A DNA stretch of 64,000 bases from Candidatus Zixiibacteriota bacterium (GTDB taxonomy: Bacteria > Zixibacteria > MSB-5A5 > GN15 > FEB-12), in contig JBFLZR010000001.1 of assembly GCA_040756055.1 (NCBI GenBank), positions 251,849-315,848 on the forward strand. The letters run 5' to 3'. Below the pieces are notes generated by a model that had not been told where the DNA came from, made no database searches, and was given only the letters and a program-made list of their open reading frames with translations. A program made the position numbers and the translations under genes. Below are positions 61,703 to 64,000 of this stretch, piece after piece; position 1 is the first letter of the stretch, and each line of letters opens with the position of its first letter.

Positions 61703-63148
61703 CTACTTATAAAAAATGATCTCAATGCGCCTGTTTTTGGCGCGCCCTTCGGCAGTGTCGTTCGAAGCTACGAAATTCGTCTCACCCTTCCCGAACACCT
61801 TGATGCGCGATATATCGACCCCGTGCATCGCGAGATAATCACGAACACGGTTAGCGCGCTTCTCCGACAGCTTCTGGTTGGCGACATCGGTGCCGATATT
61901 ATCCGTATATCCGCTGATTTCCAGACGGATCTCGGGCACGAAATTCAGTATCCGGGCCAGTTGCCGCAGTCTTTCCTGATTGTTGGGATCCACTTCGAAC
62001 GAACCGGGCGGATAATCGATATTCAGCACCATCGGATGCGAGAAGTCAGTCAGATCAATACATCCAAATTTGTCCACGTCCACACCATAAAGCGTGTAAG
62101 GACAATCATCGATCCCATCCGGAACTCCGTCGCCGTCTGAATCCGTCGGACAACCGCTGCTATCGACGCGAGCTCCCACCTGATTGAAAGGACACTTGTC
62201 GAGATAGTCAGGCATGCCGTCAAAATCCGAATCGATCGGACAGCCATAAATATCAACCATGCCGGCCGCCCGCGGGTCGGTACCGGCGCAGTCATCGAGG
62301 CCATCGCTGATGCCATCGGCATCGCTGTCAATGGCACATCCGGTTTTGTTCACGATAGCGCCGAGAGGCGTGTCCAGACATCGGTCAAGTTCATCCGGCA
62401 CACCATCACCATCGCCGTCAAGAGCCTGACGCGACGACTCACCGGCCGCCGCCACCGTCGCCTGCGACCAGGTACCACTCGATTTCCATCCCCCGCCTGA
62501 ACCACCGCCAAACGCGTACTTAAGGGTCAAGAATGACCCTACCTGCCAGGTGTTACGAGCGTCCTTCACCGAAGTCTCGAACTCGGCGCCGGCTCCCGTC
62601 AGCATGTCGGCTTGAACATCCCAGCACAGCGCCAGTTTTGACGACAAGGTCAAATCAAAACCCGTTCGCGCCGTAACAAAGATCTCGGTGGCGGCAAAGT
62701 CTGTTCGCTCATTGTGCACCCCAAGAACATCAATTGCCGTATCACCGACCGGCTCCACGATTTTCCACACCATCAACCCCCCGCCGAATCCAACATGCAT
62801 ATTCAGGCTGTTATCGGGATTGAACAGATATTTGTTCAGGGTGATTCCCAGCCGCGAAGCCTTCCATTTTTGCGTGGCGTTGGCATCATCGCCGCCAAAC
62901 GACAAACTGGAAGATGCTGTGCTGTCGTTAAGATTGCGATGTATCGAGAAATCAAACTCAAGATGCCAGCGGTCCGAGAATCTGTAACCGGCGCTGCCGC
63001 CAAAGCTCTCGTTCAGGGGAAATTTGTAACCGTCACCTCCCGTGATTGTCGATACACCGCCCTTCAAACCGAAGTAATAGCGATAGTCCGATCCCTGACA
63101 CGGAATCGAAAGCATGAGTACAAGTATGAGAATCACAAATCGAAGCAT
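61703..63148 (-). CDS. OmpA-family outer membrane protein with thrombospondin-3 repeats
   Basis: About 481 residues. A signal peptide (about 1-20, cut near CQG) precedes a beta-barrel-like domain (about 22-220) of alternating hydrophobic strands. Next come four or five calcium-binding TSP3 repeats (about 240-350; for example DGDGVPDELDRCLDTP and SDGDGVPDGIDDCPYT). The C-terminal OmpA peptidoglycan-binding domain (about 365-481) has LEISGYTDNIG, LSEKRANRVRDYL and GRAKNRRIEIIF. It links the outer membrane to the cell wall. ATG 63148 has GGAG seven bases upstream; two TTG codons further upstream lack support. Confidence 0.92.
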   Translation of the reverse strand: MLRFVILILVLMLSIPCQGSDYRYYFGLKGGVSTITGGDGYKFPLNESFGGSAGYRFSDRWHLEFDFSIHRNLNDSTASSSLSFGGDDANATQKWKASRLGITLNKYLFNPDNSLNMHVGFGGGLMVWKIVEPVGDTAIDVLGVHNERTDFAATEIFVTARTGFDLTLSSKLALCWDVQADMLTGAGAEFETSVKDARNTWQVGSFLTLKYAFGGGSGGGWKSSGTWSQATVAAAGESSRQALDGDGDGVPDELDRCLDTPLGAIVNKTGCAIDSDADGISDGLDDCAGTDPRAAGMVDIYGCPIDSDFDGMPDYLDKCPFNQVGARVDSSGCPTDSDGDGVPDGIDDCPYTLYGVDVDKFGCIDLTDFSHPMVLNIDYPPGSFEVDPNNQERLRQLARILNFVPEIRLEISGYTDNIGTDVANQKLSEKRANRVRDYLAMHGVDISRIKVFGKGETNFVASNDTAEGRAKNRRIEIIFYK

Positions 63149-63169
63149 CAACAATCTCCACGGCGAAGC

Positions 63170-64000
63170 TTAATAGAGCTTCCTTACCTCCGCCCCAACA
63201 TAGTAGTGAGTGAGAATTTTATCGTACGTCCATCCCTCCCGGGACAAACCGATTGCTCCACACTGGCACATCCCGACACCGTGACCGTAGCCGCTGCCGG
63301 CGAACGTGATCGACTCTATCTCCCCGCGTCCGTCACGCTCTATCTCAACCTTGAAACGGCCCGATGGCAGGATCAGATCCGGATTCGAAGTACGCCCGAC
63401 CACCCAACGAATACGGTCCTTGTAAAAACGGAAAACATCATTGTCGGTATGGACCAGCATGGTTGCCACCCTGCCGCCGGGCGTTAATTCCGAGATAGTG
63501 ATATCGCGGATTTTTCCGATTCGAAGGTCACGGCCGCGATCGCTTGAAAGGTACTGTTCTATTCGGCCCCTTAGCTGCTCCTCCGTGAAAGTCTCTTTCC
63601 AATTATAGTATTTGGACCAGGAACAGGCGCCGTTGTCCGCCACGGGCTGAAGATAAGGCAGCTCCTTGCGGTCCCAGACCGTGGCGATATCATCGGTATA
63701 CCCGCCGCACGTGGAATGATAGTAGGCGTTGATGTACTTATCCTCAAAGAAAAGAACCCGTCCGGCGGTGAGATCGATGGCCCGATTGACCAACTTTTCT
63801 TCGACATCGTGCCCCTGGTACACCTGGTCGATAATACTCGATTTCATATCATACTGCTTGTTGGCATACTGCTGAAGATGCGCCATGGCATAGGTCCGGG
63901 CAGCCACCGCCTGAGCCATAACCGCCTGAAGTTCATCATCGGTGCGCTTGCCTATCTCCGGAGGAACAACGCCGCGCAGATAATCTTCCATATAAATCAC
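63170..64000 (-). CDS. SpoIID/LytB-domain protein, N-terminus outside the window
   Basis: 276 residues are visible; the gene continues beyond the right edge, and the GTG at 63998-64000 is most likely internal. SpoIID blocks are MEDYLRGVVPPEIGKRTDD near the visible start, AQAVAARTYAM, YYHSTCGGYTDDIATVW (about 93-109) and the C-terminal SGYGHGVGMCQCGAIGLSREG. The family includes the lytic transglycosylase SpoIID, which acts on denuded peptidoglycan, and LytB activators. Homologues occur widely in non-sporulating bacteria. It lies 21 bases upstream of the OmpA gene, so both may act at the cell wall. Confidence 0.9.
   Translation of the reverse strand: MIYMEDYLRGVVPPEIGKRTDDELQAVMAQAVAARTYAMAHLQQYANKQYDMKSSIIDQVYQGHDVEEKLVNRAIDLTAGRVLFFEDKYINAYYHSTCGGYTDDIATVWDRKELPYLQPVADNGACSWSKYYNWKETFTEEQLRGRIEQYLSSDRGRDLRIGKIRDITISELTPGGRVATMLVHTDNDVFRFYKDRIRWVVGRTSNPDLILPSGRFKVEIERDGRGEIESITFAGSGYGHGVGMCQCGAIGLSREGWTYDKILTHYYVGAEVRKLY

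Overview
The window is 64 kb of bacterial chromosome, mostly housekeeping and cell-envelope genes. I see no tRNA, rRNA, CRISPR array, phage or intact insertion sequence. Several traits point to a member of or relative of the Fibrobacteres-Chlorobi-Bacteroidetes (FCB) assemblage, possibly a candidate phylum such as Zixibacteria. These are a secreted FG-GAP protein with a type IX (Por) secretion-like C-terminal sorting domain, a DUF5916 outer-membrane-type protein, many lipoproteins, a Bacteroidetes-like serine palmitoyltransferase, and an OmpA protein with thrombospondin-3 repeats. The phylum is an inference from gene content; no 16S gene is present.

Layout. 1-2.5 kb: the end of a PAP2 phosphatase, a macro-domain protein, a lipoprotein and a ceramide-synthase-like acyltransferase. 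2.5-3.7 kb: serine palmitoyltransferase, which with the acyltransferase forms a likely sphingolipid pair. 3.9-8.1 kb: a methyltransferase, then a DUF1015-serA-serC serine operon. 8.3-13.7 kb: a histone-H1-like SWIB protein, a membrane metallophosphoesterase, trkA-trkH potassium uptake and a 56-aa membrane protein. 13.7-21.5 kb: a coiled-coil protein, M32 carboxypeptidase, thyX, an AlkC-type glycosylase, oligoendopeptidase F and a POT-type peptide transporter. 21.6-22.2 kb: a striking array of 186-bp tandem repeats made of palindromes, followed by a small Smr protein.

22.9-29.6 kb: an FG-GAP surface protein lies downstream of a compact three-gene operon. That operon encodes an unknown protein with a weakly sigma-like N-terminus, a zinc-finger anti-sigma-like protein, and a membrane-anchored Lon-like (S16) protease with an outward beta-propeller-like domain. 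This is the best candidate for an undescribed system here. 29.6-33.4 kb: M1 and M48 metallopeptidases. 33.5-35.2 kb: tandem paralogous lipoproteins. 35.3-40.4 kb: class I aldolase, DUF5916 protein, PhzF-like protein and a STAS protein. 40.8-42.8 kb: a second potassium system (KtrB/KtrA type).

43-50.5 kb: a cytochrome c lipoprotein, recA, a PEP-CTERM protein with a near-perfect sigma-54 promoter, dnaE and two thioredoxin-fold proteins. 50.6-53.1 kb: a cytochrome bd-superfamily oxidase whose large subunit carries two c-type haem motifs. 53.2-57.7 kb: an acetyltransferase, DUF116, a TPR lipoprotein, a TM2 protein, coaX and a cysteine-desulfurase-like enzyme. 57.8-60.3 kb: UDP-GlcNAc 2-epimerase and a GT4 glycosyltransferase. 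60.5-64 kb: a cytochrome with two non-canonical CxxxCH haem motifs, a 2'-5' RNA ligase-like protein, an OmpA protein and a truncated SpoIID-like protein.

Most operons are short and bounded by clear stem-loop terminators. Many starts are confirmed by purine-rich ribosome sites or ATGA stop/start overlaps. All functions are read from motifs by eye; no searches were run.
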